Shown in pieces: positions 59,101 through 64,000 of a DNA stretch of 64,000 nucleotides. Made by a program: the position numbers and the translations under genes. The notes beneath the pieces were generated by a model. The model worked only from the letters and a program-made list of their open reading frames with translations, was not told where the DNA came from and searched no databases. The stretch spans positions 72,034,948-72,098,947 of the forward strand of contig OX411543.1 in the NCBI GenBank assembly GCA_948146395.1, written 5' to 3'. This stretch comes from Fragum whitleyi (taxonomy: Eukaryota; Mollusca; Bivalvia; Cardiida; Cardiidae). Position 1 is the first letter of the stretch. Every line of letters begins with the position of its first letter.

Positions 59101-62100
59101 TTAGTCTCTGGGTCCACTTTTCTTGTCAACGCAACTCCTCCTAAGTTTCTGGCTGGATCTTCTTGAAACTTGGTCAATGTAATCACCTCAATTGGTAGAT
59201 GTGCTTGAATGAAGGATTTTACGGTTCATTGATTTTTGCCTGAGTTATGCCCCTTGATAACTTAGTCTCTGGGTCCACTTTTCTTGTCAACGCAACTCCT
59301 CCTAAGTTTCTAGCTGGATCTTTTTGAAACTTAGTCAATGTAATCACCTCAATTGGTAGATGTGCATGAAGGAATGATTTTATGGTTCGTTAATTTTTGC
59401 CTGAGTTATGCCCCTTGATAACTTAGTCTCTGGGTCCACTTTTCTTGTCAACGCAATGCCTCCTAAGTTTCTGGCTGGATCTTCTTGAAACTTGATCAAT
59501 GTACAGTCGTGACGCGCTTATACGGACGGCAATAATCCGGAATATTCAAGATCCGGAAAAGAATTCACGGGAACGAATATTTCACTCATAAATTGTACAC
59601 TTTAATCCGGAAACTCGCGTTCCGGAACCGGAATTGAAAATCGGGAACGGAATATCAAAATTGTACATGAATTTGTCTATGTAATCCGGATTAAGGGTTG
59701 GTCGTCCGAATTCAAAGGGTTGTAATTACTATCTGTCGCGTCTCATTGTAAAAGGATTAGCGCGTTTATCGTCACGACTGACTGATTGACACGTGTTGAT
59801 AAACATTTAATACGGAGATACTTTAGTACAGACGATTTTCGCACCTTACAAACAATTTAATTAGGAAAGTGTGTCGAGATCACAACCTGACATTTAGTGT
59901 TCTACCCGCGTGTGTCAACACCTATTATGCAACTTACTCTTAAGATTGATCTTTACTTCGAAGAACAATACTCCCCGTTGATTTTAAAATTATTTGAAAA
60001 ATTATAATCGCTATCATTTTCAAATCATTTCCTGATCATCTACCGATCGAACATACAGAGCTAACACTCAACTAAAAATGTCATCGCCGACGACCAAAAA
60101 ACGAAAAGTTGAAGTTTCAGCATCGCCGACGAAGACTTCGACCTCTTTTCCAAGTGAACGCCAGAGACATATCGAACTTCGAAAACAGTTCTTTTCAGGA
60201 CCACCAAATGCCCGAAATTTCGTCCTTTAAAATAGACATCTGAATGAAAGTTTGCTCTTACCGTTACAAACGACTCGGGAAAGAAACTCATTTCCAAATT
60301 ATCAAAGATAAGTCCAATCGTTGGTCCCGAAAGCCTACCCTGAAATTGTCCATAAAATTGGCCTTTGTTGAAAAGGCCACACCAGAGAATGTTGCTTAAT
60401 ACGACGCTCGAAAGCTATTTCCGTCGCAATTGTCAAAATAAGTCAAAACCTCAGTCCCGAAAGTATGTCCTTCAAAATTGTCTGTAATAATAAAACGGCC
60501 CTTCTCAGGGCCACAAATCTTGTTTTCTGACAACGAAAATTTTTTTTTCGAAGATTGTCAAGAACAAGAATAATGCTCAAAAGCATTTTAACGAAATGGC
60601 CCTTCTAAGGGCCTTTAAATGGCTTGTTCTGCAAAATGATTTTTTGAAAGTCAATAAGCCAAAAAAAGACAAGAGAAACGTGATGCATATTATGAAATAT
60701 ACATTTATCACGTTTTTATTATTATAAATATATTTTTTTTCATTTTATAAACATGTACAGTACATTGCAAAATGCGTTATCTTCTTCTGTATGCATTCTC
60801 GGGATTCACCAAATTACACGTATTAGTACTTCTAACGACGCACCGCAAACCTGAAACAACAACAACATAGTGTCAAAATGGCGGACGAAACTAGGTTCGG
60901 ATTGTAATGAAAAATTGTTTATCCGGAAAAATGGTTACTCCGGACATACTCGTAGGGAACCAAAGTGTCCGGATTAGCGCGTCACGACTGTAATCACCTC
61001 AATTGGTAGATGTGCATGAAGGAAGGATTTAACGGTTCATTGATTTTTGCCTGAGTTATGCCCCTTGATAACTTAGTCTCTGGGTCCACTTTTCTTGTCA
61101 ACGCAACTTCTCCTAAGTTTCTGGCTGGATCTTCTTGAAACTTGGTCAATGATATCACCTCAATTGGTCGATGTGCATGAAGGAAGGATTTTATGGTTTG
61201 TTGATTTTTGCCTGAGTTATGCCCCTTAAAAACTTAGTATCTAGGGCTTATTGAAATTGCAGCCTTTTGAACACAAATCCTCCTTACTTTTTGTCTTTAT
61301 TTAAATGAAACTTGGTCAATGTCATCACCATAATTTGAAGATATACATGGATCAAGGATTTTATGGCTCATTTATTTCCCTGAATTATGCCCCCTTAAAA
61401 CTTAGTGCCTGGGGCTTATTGAAATTGCAGCCTTGTGAAGGCAACTCCTCCTAACTTTTTTTATTGACTTAAATGAAACTTGGTCATTTTCAATTTGGTT
61501 CTGTCAAATAAGTAGTGTCTACAATTATTTCTGTGAAACAGCAGCAATGTGGCGGCGTATTTTGTGACGATGGCACTCTTGTTTCAGTTACAATATCAGT
61601 TTATTGTATGGTAGTGCACATACTACTTATGATAAAGTCACAGATTGCTAAGGTCAATTTTTACGGATTGTAGGAGAATAAGTATTTCAAAAACACATCT
61701 TACTCACACAATTAACCTACATGTTAACCCATGTCATGCAATATATTATCAATGCAAAACATAAATGTACAAATGTAGCTTAATTCAAGCAATCTTTATA
61801 TGGTTTTGATTACCAAATGTTAGCTCAAGAATTTTAATTAAGATAACTACATGTATATGATTTTCCAGATGTGAAGAAAAAAGAACTGCCCATTAAGGGA
61901 GCATGGAGACATTTCAGTATCAAAGAATTTCTCAAGAATGTGGCTGCTGGGAAAGAAGAAACAGGTCTGATCATTTATGAATTCTGTAATGTACTATCAT
62001 GTTGGGGCTAGTTTTCTCAATTTATGTACCATATTGCTCCTAATAAACGCTCCTGGGAGCTATACATAACATGGTCAGGGAGCTTTTATTTTGCTTTTAA

Positions 62101-64000
62101 TGATTTTAAAAATAATTAAAATTGATGTCTTTTACACCCCTTTTCCTTTAAATTGAGGTAAATTTCCTCTTAACAATCATATAAATGATTGTTTAGAGGA
62201 AATTCATCTCAACTTTAAGAAGGAATCTCATAAAGTTCCTAAAATTTAGGCATTTTAAGTGGGTTTTCTTAGTAAAAATGAAGGGGTGCTACTATTAGGG
62301 AGGGCACTATTATAAGGCGAAATATGGTATGTACAAAAAGTATTTTTCAGTGTTTACTTCAGCTTTTATTATCTTCAATATTTTTGCTTCAAGATTTTTT
62401 TCTCTGTAACACTTTTTGGAGGATTATTTAGAAGTAATGGTTGATTGTCATATGATAAACTGACCACAAACAAGTGAAATAATCAAAATATCATACCCTG
62501 CTTTCGTTTGTTTTAATGTATTTTAGGTTATCTAAGCAGAGTCGAATAAATAATTCTTAATGACCTCATGATGATTTTGCCTAGTAATCTCTTGCAAAAT
62601 GATGGCGCTTCGTAATATCGTATTTATTTTAATAATTGCACATATTCTAATAAACGCCCATCCCCTAAAGCACTGCTCGAAATCAGCCTTTTTTTTTAGC
62701 CAATTTTCGGAAAAATGTGGTAACTTTGATAATCACCCATCCCCCATTTTGGGGATAAAATGCTTCAACATCTCTGATGCAGATTTCCGCATTTTTACAA
62801 CAAAAAGTATAAAATTCCTGCGTCAAATACCAATATAACGGTGATATAACAATTTGGATCGTTGACAAGGTCAACTGAAGATCGGAATATGCATTGACTG
62901 ACTCTCTATCAACAAAACACAAATGAAATTTTTAGTCCAAAAGGATTATGATTTTTTTTTAGCAAATAATAATATGATTTTTTTTTCAGAAACAATTAAA
63001 TAGAAAGAATTAACCAATATTTCATGACTTTTGTTTCAATAATCTGAAAATAAATCTGAGTAGCTATCTGACTAAAAAGGCTAGAGTAAATAACATTTCA
63101 GTCCTGTAATGAAGTAATCCCCCACCTCCAACTAAGTCATTCTTGACTCTTTTATTAAACGTCAGGGCAATTATTTGAATAAATACGGTATTTGTCCCAA
63201 AACTGTAATAGTCCATCCCAATTTAGCATAAAGAAATAGAATAATGGTTTGTTTTTCTTGTAAGATTGATAAGTCTATAATTTTGTCAACAATAAAAGCT
63301 ATATTTTCACTTGCTCTGCAACTTATGAAAATATAGCTTTTGTTGTTCACTCAAATATATATATTAATCTCAGTCTGAAACAAAGAATTATCCTTTATGT
63401 CATATTTATTTAGCCAATATATTCAATGTATAACAGACTGTGATTTTATATTATTATCCTAGGTTCAGATACAGATGCCCAGATTGACTGTGCTTTGAGA
63501 ATTGTGCCGGTTGTAGCAATGTACGCTGGTAGACCGGATATGTTAGATAAATGTGAGGCCGTCATCATACAGACACAGAGCTGTGAAACATCTGTGGCTG
63601 TTGGCTTAGCTGCTGCAAGGTGAGCTAATTTATTCCCTCTATAAAGGGAAACAACCCTTTGTTGTCTTTTTGCAAAATAGCTTGCTTCAGACACAGACAA
63701 GTTCGTCATAGAATACTTCACCCTCTAGAAAAAAAATGAACAACTCCAGGGACCAAACTCTAACTAGGAATTATTTAGCATGTGTCATCTTATCTCCCAT
63801 GCATTTGACTAGCAGTGTGTTAAAATGTTGTACTGTGTTTTAATGGTTTAGCCCAATAATCTAATAAATATTACTTTCTTTTATAACTCAGTCATATTAA
63901 TGTCTTATACATTTCAGACTTCTTGAATACTTTATACTCCATGGAGTGAGTGACAAAGCCCTGAATTATCTGATTAATGAGTTAACAAACCCAAACAGAC
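29052..64000 (+). CDS. ADP-ribosylglycohydrolase-fold protein, J1-crystallin / selenoprotein-J type, spliced, 3' end beyond window
   Basis: Six exons (29052-29118, 57856-58032, 58438-58536, 61869-61964, 63463-63619, 63918 to the edge) join in frame with GT..AG borders. Landmarks in order: MIPEEKERRIAAIVGALVAD, GGQPIHWNYNKQKLDNLLSG, FRETSVNPFYTLPTGSQTCY, GDQSFVILKSLVESKG, IKGAWRHFSIKEFLKNV, AAGKEETGSDTDAQIDCALR, VVAMYAGRPDML, VAVGLAAARLLEYFI. This order matches the J1-crystallin / selenoprotein-J branch of the ADP-ribosylglycohydrolase family (all-alpha fold, metal-dependent in classical members). Where classical ARH enzymes have an acidic T-D-D-type motif early on, this protein reads YGDQS, so catalysis is uncertain. 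No in-frame TGA (a possible Sec codon) is seen in the visible exons. Intron 1 is 28.7 kb and full of mobile DNA. Confidence 0.88.
29341..30051 (+). pseudogene. LINE-2 ORF2, 5' part (endonuclease N-terminal half)
   Basis: NLNILIINFQSIRNKKTEL, DIIIGTETHL, FRKDRKKTVDKKGCGVIVMI then a frameshift near 29838, then LDTNCELKWVKIKV and KKMKTFLGGDFN. Q-S-I-R-N-K, G-T-E-T and GGDFN are AP-endonuclease motifs. The reading frame stops where the giant element begins. Confidence 0.85.
30043..30051 (+). repeat. 9-bp target-site duplication, left
   Basis: ATTTTAACC, identical to 48277-48285. Joining the flanks with one copy restores GGDFN-LGDVEW in frame. Confidence 0.92.
30052..30204 (+). repeat. Left terminal inverted repeat of the giant element
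   Basis: GGGTAAGGATAAAAAGCTG, then GCTGACC or near copies about every 10-12 bp, then TTGCTGACCACTTATTT, CACCACTTATTTATAGC and CATTTACTCTA. It aligns with the right end over about 145 bp with small indels. Confidence 0.9.
30205..31920. other. Giant element interior, AT-rich, no gene seen
   Basis: AT-rich sequence with microsatellites: a C15 run into (AAT)n at 31210-31250 and a T run of about 30 at 31467. Isolated TTGACC/GCTGACC motifs at 31014-31065 echo the terminal motif. No convincing coding sequence. Confidence 0.5.
31921..36440 (-). mobile_element. Satellite-bearing composite element, family A, copy 1 (large)
   Basis: On the minus strand: terminal hairpin AGCTCACCTGAGCAC-ATC-GTGCTCAAGGTGACC, then ATTGAATGTCCGTCGTGTG, then about 29 tandem units of ~145 bp, then a unique tail ending GGACCATCATGGTCC..TTGT. 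The structure resembles the pearl / BIV160-type satellite-carrying elements described in bivalves and some Helentron-derived non-autonomous elements (family knowledge; attribution not proved). Confidence 0.85.
32150..36345 (-). repeat. ~145-bp satellite array, about 29 monomers, with 11-mer higher-order repeat
   Basis: Each monomer contains TTTGTGGCCTCTAGAGTG, AAATTGTCATTAAGGCCCC, TTTTCCCGTGATATGGCA, GATCCTTCCCATTTTCAATA and CATTCTGACCAAGTTTCATG. Blocks 32757-34352 and 34353-35948 repeat each other at an offset of exactly 1,596 bp with only a few substitutions. Short open frames recur in register and are repeat artefacts. Confidence 0.92.
36459..37217 (-). mobile_element. Family A composite element, copy 2
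   Basis: Same ends as copy 1 (CTCACCTGAGTCTCTTTGACC at one side; hairpin AGCTCACCTGAGCACATC..AGGTGAGC at the other) with only two or three diverged monomers. It lies 20 bp from copy 1 in the same orientation. Confidence 0.8.
37620..38620. repeat. GACCTTGACC-rich repeats
   Basis: Repeated blocks such as AGATGACCTTGACCTTGTCA, TTGACTTTGGTACCAGCAG, GGGCCTTGTATCTTGAAAAG and AACTTTAACCAAAAAAC recur at roughly 180-240 bp spacing with drift. A related copy is at 10790-10960. Confidence 0.6.
38872..38937 (-). mobile_element. Worn tRNA-like SINE head
   Basis: Minus strand: GATGAGCTCAGCAGTAACA (A-box-like), GATCGCTAGTTTGAATCTGG (B-box-like). The body is not clear and no target duplication was found. 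Confidence 0.35.
38940..39091. mobile_element. TTAA-flanked palindromic MITE, second copy
   Basis: TTAAGGTAGTAGACCCTTAA .. CCTAATGAAAATCATTAG .. AGCTCCACTTTCTTAA: a diverged copy of 10966-11131 with the right terminal repeat partly lost. Confidence 0.6.
39092..41640. other. Giant element interior, unassigned
   Basis: AT-rich sequence. Frames at 40010-40234 and 40260-40442 lie close together, but neither matches a family I know and base composition does not set them apart. About 41160-41240 resembles 5640-5735 (CAAAACGGTRCAAA..TTTTGTCCTGATTT), a degraded foldback. Confidence 0.35.
41649..42244. mobile_element. 596-bp MITE with 8-bp target duplication (hAT-like)
   Basis: Flanked by AAATGAAT on both sides (41641-41648 and 42245-42252). 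The ends GGTTTATTCCCACTTC and GAAGTGGGAACAACCC are inverse copies with two mismatches, followed inward by more inverted TCTAATCCCATTT and TTCCCATTTGGTCTAAAA blocks. The 8-bp duplication fits hAT-type transposition; there is no transposase. Confidence 0.75.
42253..43069. other. Giant element interior, unassigned
   Basis: AT-rich with a G-run at 42578-42592. No gene or clear repeat recognised. Confidence 0.35.
43070..45237 (+). repeat. GGTCAGC-motif tandem array, left part
   Basis: Roughly 105-bp units, each with several GGTCAGC copies (pattern: AATGGTCAGCAGAATGTGGT, CAGCAGTTTAAATCTATACT, GGTCAGCAAGATTTGGTCAG). GGTCAGCA starts at 43225, 43333, 43429, 43535, 43644, 43744 and 43850. A ~710-bp higher-order block (about 43600-44030) recurs at about 44310-44740. 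The motif is the inverse of the GCTGACC repeats in the left terminal repeat. Confidence 0.88.
45238..46487 (+). mobile_element. Family A composite element, copy 3, inside the GGTCAGC array
   Basis: AGCTCACCTGAGCAC-ATC-GTGCTCAAGGTGAGCT hairpin, TGTCCGTCGTCCGTCGTGCG tract, seven or so ~145-bp monomers (GAAACTTGGTCAGAATGT cores), tail GATCTAGGACCATCATGGTC CTCTTGT. The host array resumes on both sides across a T run with no clear target duplication. Confidence 0.85.
46488..47070 (+). repeat. GGTCAGC-motif tandem array, right part
   Basis: Continuation of the 43070-45237 array beyond the inserted composite element. Units become diverged after 46900. Confidence 0.85.
47340..47568 (-). mobile_element. 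TTAA-flanked MITE, copy 7 (reverse, 5' end decayed)
   Basis: Right end TTCAGAATGACAAGGGTTAA and internal CTGCACACATGTGCAGACTG, CCTCCTGCAAAAGCAGGAAT. The left terminal repeat is lost. It sits inside the giant element. Confidence 0.7.
48135..48276 (-). repeat. Right terminal inverted repeat of the giant element
   Basis: The reverse complement starts GGGTAACGATAAAAAGCTG and keeps the left end's order: GCTGACC cluster, TTTGCTGACCACTTATTT, ACCACTTATTCTAGC, CCTTTACTCTA. Confidence 0.9.
48277..48285 (+). repeat. 9-bp target-site duplication, right
   Basis: ATTTTAACC directly after the right terminal inverted repeat; matches 30043-30051 at all nine bases. Confidence 0.92.
48277..50525 (+). pseudogene. 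LINE-2 ORF2, 3' part (endonuclease end, reverse transcriptase)
   Basis: Continues as FNLGDVEWKKGF .. RILDLLFTSHPS .. GLSDHDILT, then a charged linker, NIHITLNGVIKCVKRLNPRK ACGPNK, KKGDRTKPSNYRPV. About 50 residues are missing after NYRPV. CESQLLLTTDDITKN..MAILDF resumes in another frame, the AFDTVPH part of RT motif A is deleted, then YYGIRGTTLNWINNF, SGVPQGTVLGPTLF and RLFADDCVVY follow. Stops occur after NTWQI (TAG) and QLKRTS (TGA). Confidence 0.85.
50526..51027. other. LINE-2 3' end and unassigned intron
   Basis: 50526-50695 is the LINE 3' UTR and TTGAAG tail. Beyond it is AT-rich intron with no recognised feature. Confidence 0.5.
51042..51322 (+). mobile_element. tRNA-derived SINE with 14-bp target duplication
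   Basis: Head ATAGCGCAGTTGGTAGCTCG (A box) and TCCCGGGTTCTATCCC (B box). The body ends GTTGAAAGCAGCGTTAAACT CCATTCAATCAATCAAT, an (AATC)n tail. Flanked by CTGAAATGACTTGA at 51028-51041 and 51323-51336, a perfect 14-bp duplication typical of LINE-driven insertion. Confidence 0.9.
51337..52194. other. ARH-like gene intron 1, unassigned
   Basis: Nothing certain. 51940-52150 (CCAGACTTGTCTGACATGGG .. AAAATGCTGGGTTACAGCATTTTCTTC, a hairpin) resembles sequence in reverse at about 57000-57125. Confidence 0.35.
52195..53260 (+). mobile_element. Satellite-type composite element, family B, with internal foreign segment
   Basis: Starts with hairpin AGCTCCACTGGCTGAAAGCCACTGGGGCT and a CATCCGTCCGTGCGTGCGTG tract, then ~165-bp units with ACTACTGGATGGATTTCAAC and ATGATCCTTGGGTGACCC. 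About 52505-52840 is unrelated sequence, richer in CpG, that interrupts a unit. Ends near AAGCCATTCATGGCTTTCTAG. Confidence 0.75.
53261..54263. other. ARH-like gene intron 1, unassigned
   Basis: AT-rich. A partial GCTCAGTGC-type fragment (GGTTCAGCGCATAATAGTTA TAACTGCCTAT) lies at 53573. Otherwise nothing recognised. Confidence 0.35.
54301..54344. repeat. Hairpin, AATTTCCTCT family, copy 1
   Basis: AATTTCCTCTGAACAATCAT-ATAA-ATGATTGTTAAGAGGAAATT: 20-bp arms with one mismatch. The same hairpin is at 62161-62204. Confidence 0.75.
54677..54923 (+). mobile_element. TTAA-flanked MITE, copy 8
   Basis: TTAACCCTTGTCATGCTGAA .. GCAGCATGACAAGAGTTAA, 247 bp, close to copies 1, 3 and 4 and the same length as copies 1 and 4. 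Confidence 0.83.
55078..55752 (+). mobile_element. Family A composite element, copy 4
   Basis: Hairpin AGCTCACCTGAGTAC-ATC-ATGCTCAAGGTGAGC, TGTCCGTCATGCGTCATGTG tract, three to four monomers, tail GATCTAGGACCATCATGGTCCTCTTGTG. A further partial tail of this family lies at about 57527-57621. Confidence 0.85.
55790..55849. repeat. Hairpin, diverged GCTCAGTGC family member
   Basis: ACTATTGTAAGTGCCT-GTATAT-AGGCACTTACAATAGT: perfect 16-bp arms. The outer GGTCAGCACAA / TTGCTTACCCC parts recall the family at 13564-13638. Confidence 0.65.
55850..57142. other. ARH-like gene intron 1, unassigned
   Basis: AT-rich intron; frames here are short and unconvincing. 56990-57125 shares a segment in reverse with 51950-52150. 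Confidence 0.35.
57143..57482. mobile_element. GGGGCCCATTTTACTAAAC MITE, copy 2, with ~115-bp insertion
   Basis: GGGGCCCATTTTACTAAACT .. GATGTTTAGTAAAATAGGTCC. Compared with 5753-5987, about 115 bp (TTAAAGTTAGGTTTATAGTC .. AACAAACACAATCCAATGAG) has been inserted at the central hairpin. Confidence 0.7.
57856..58032 (+). CDS. ARH/J1-crystallin-like exon 2
   Basis: 177 bases. Acceptor CCTTTTCAG; GC completes the glycine codon, then QPIHWNYNKQKLDNLLSGED through YGDQSFVILKSLVESK. Donor GTAAGA. The QP-HWNY and NPFY...YGDQS blocks are the most diagnostic part of the protein. Confidence 0.9.
58438..58536 (+). CDS. ARH/J1-crystallin-like exon 3
   Basis: 99 bases. Acceptor TTTAACCAG, donor GTAAAT. 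Encodes GLNTDHLKKATYDWFGPGTI, then YDSDANTAYKDKS. The T-Y-x-x-FGPxTxYD block matches the J1-crystallin-like subfamily. Confidence 0.86.
58893..58945 (+). repeat. (CCGT)n microsatellite
   Basis: About a dozen uninterrupted CCGT units, part of the family C element's 5' end. Confidence 0.95.
59504..60990. mobile_element. 1,487-bp TA-flanked pogo/Tigger-like element, non-autonomous
   Basis: TA|CAGTCGTGACGCGCTTATAC .. GTCCGGATTAGCGCGTCACG ACTG|TA: 22 of 24 terminal bases are inverted copies. It interrupts the 161-bp array; array spacing across it is 1,650 bp, equal to 161 + 1,487 + 2 for the extra TA, so the insertion is exact. CAGT ends and TA target fit the pogo/Tigger group. Only a short N-terminal-like frame remains. 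Confidence 0.88.
60078..60230 (+). pseudogene. 50-codon frame with nuclear-localisation-like start inside the TA element
   Basis: MSSPTTKKRKVEV followed by Ser/Thr/Pro-rich and basic residues, ending SGPPNARNFVL. TTKKRKVEV resembles a classical monopartite nuclear localisation signal. It may be the truncated beginning of the element's transposase; no DNA-binding or DDE domain follows. The CGAC-rich coding composition differs from the AT-rich surroundings. Confidence 0.4.
61869..61964 (+). CDS. ARH/J1-crystallin-like exon 4
   Basis: 96 bases. Acceptor TGATTTTCCAG, donor GTCTGA. Encodes DVKKKELPIKGAWRHFSIKE, then FLKNVAAGKEET. Phase 1 on both sides matches exons 3 and 5. Confidence 0.88.
62027..62329. 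mobile_element. TA-flanked MITE, CCATATT ends
   Basis: TA|CCATATTGCTCCTAATAAAC GCTCC .. GGGAGGGCACTATTATAAGG CGAAATATGG|TA, about 300 bp, with the AATTTCCTCT hairpin in the middle. Its ends resemble those of 19299-20380 and 62616-63190. Confidence 0.6.
62161..62204. repeat. Hairpin, AATTTCCTCT family, copy 2
   Basis: AATTTCCTCTTAACAATCAT-ATAA-ATGATTGTTTAGAGGAAATT, one arm mismatch; same as 54301-54344. Confidence 0.75.
62616..63190. mobile_element. TA-flanked MITE, TCGTATTTATT ends
   Basis: TA|TCGTATTTATTTTAATAATT GC .. GCAATTATTTGAATAAATAC GG|TA, about 575 bp, with ATAAACGCCC / AAACGTCAGGG blocks just inside. The frames within it are not genes. Confidence 0.6.
63294..63341. repeat. Hairpin with perfect 16-bp arms
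   Basis: AAAAGCTATATTTTCA, 16-bp loop, TGAAAATATAGCTTTT. It lies in the intron about 120 bp before exon 5 of the ARH-like gene. Confidence 0.8.
63463..63619 (+). CDS. ARH/J1-crystallin-like exon 5
   Basis: 157 bases. Acceptor ATTATCCTAG, donor GTGAGC. Encodes GSDTDAQIDCALRIVPVVAM, YAGRPDMLDKCEAVIIQTQS and CETSVAVGLAAA. SDTDAQ is where ARH-fold proteins place a late acidic metal-binding cluster, so part of the metal site may be kept. Confidence 0.9.
63918..64000 (+). CDS. ARH/J1-crystallin-like exon 6, cut by window edge
   Basis: Acceptor TACATTTCAG; the first base completes an arginine codon, then LLEYFILHGVSDKALNYLIN and ELTNPNR. The exon runs off the right edge still open. Confidence 0.86.

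Larger units (their letters stand above)
58841..61583 (+). mobile_element. Satellite-type composite element, family C
   Basis: Starts with CGCCGCCGGAGGCGGACGTA and a (CCGT)n tract, then tandem 161-bp units beginning GTCCACTTTTCTTGTCAACG at 58951, 59112, 59273, 59434 and, after a 1,489-bp insertion, 61084. Two diverged units follow, and it ends TGGCACTCTTGTTT. Each unit has CTTGAAACTTGGTCAATGT, echoing the GAAACTTGGTCAGAATGT core of family A. Confidence 0.85.

Noticed and set aside
62599..62922. 79-codon frames on both strands
   Set aside because: They lie within the TA-flanked MITE at 62616-63190, in the intron of the ARH-like gene, and match no family.

Overview
The window is animal nuclear DNA from a mollusc, most likely a bivalve. 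It is AT-rich, has small exons with GT..AG splice sites, and is crowded with repeat types I associate with bivalve genomes: satellite-bearing composite elements, TTAA-flanked miniature elements, and CR1-like LINEs with an N-terminal PHD finger. No bacterial gene layout is present. The species assignment is inference.

Two host genes lie head to head around a 174-bp shared promoter (28878-29051). On the minus strand is a quiescin sulfhydryl oxidase (QSOX). Six exons, from 28877 down to 2987, encode the signal region, the CGHC thioredoxin domain and the second thioredoxin-like domain; the flavin-binding ERV/ALR part lies beyond the left edge. On the plus strand is an ADP-ribosylglycohydrolase-fold protein of the J1-crystallin / selenoprotein-J type. 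Six exons are seen: 29052-29118, then after a 28.7-kb intron 57856-58032, 58438-58536, 61869-61964, 63463-63619, and 63918 onward off the right edge. All splice phases join in frame.

Nearly everything else is intron filled with mobile DNA. QSOX intron 1 (12947-28573) holds a nearly intact CR1-like LINE (23541-about 28100), a 4.4-kb tandem duplication whose second copy has lost 2.9 kb (17716-23556), a SINE, and a decayed PHD-finger/2A-like LINE fragment. Other QSOX introns hold at least six copies of one TTAA-flanked MITE family (with two more elsewhere in the window), nested foldbacks and a 52-bp tandem repeat.

Intron 1 of the plus-strand gene holds an older, broken LINE (29341-50695) split by an 18,225-bp inserted element (30052-48276). 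That element has ~145-bp terminal inverted repeats, a perfect 9-bp target duplication, and thousands of bases of GGTCAGC-motif repeats. Removing it restores the endonuclease motif GGDFN-LGDVEW exactly in frame. It has no recognisable transposase and is itself loaded with nested repeats, including a ~29-copy 145-bp satellite array with a 1,596-bp higher-order duplication. This giant element is the most unusual object in the window.

The right part (50700-63400) has a SINE with a 14-bp target duplication, more satellite-type composite elements, and a 1.49-kb TA-flanked pogo/Tigger-like element inserted cleanly into a 161-bp tandem array.
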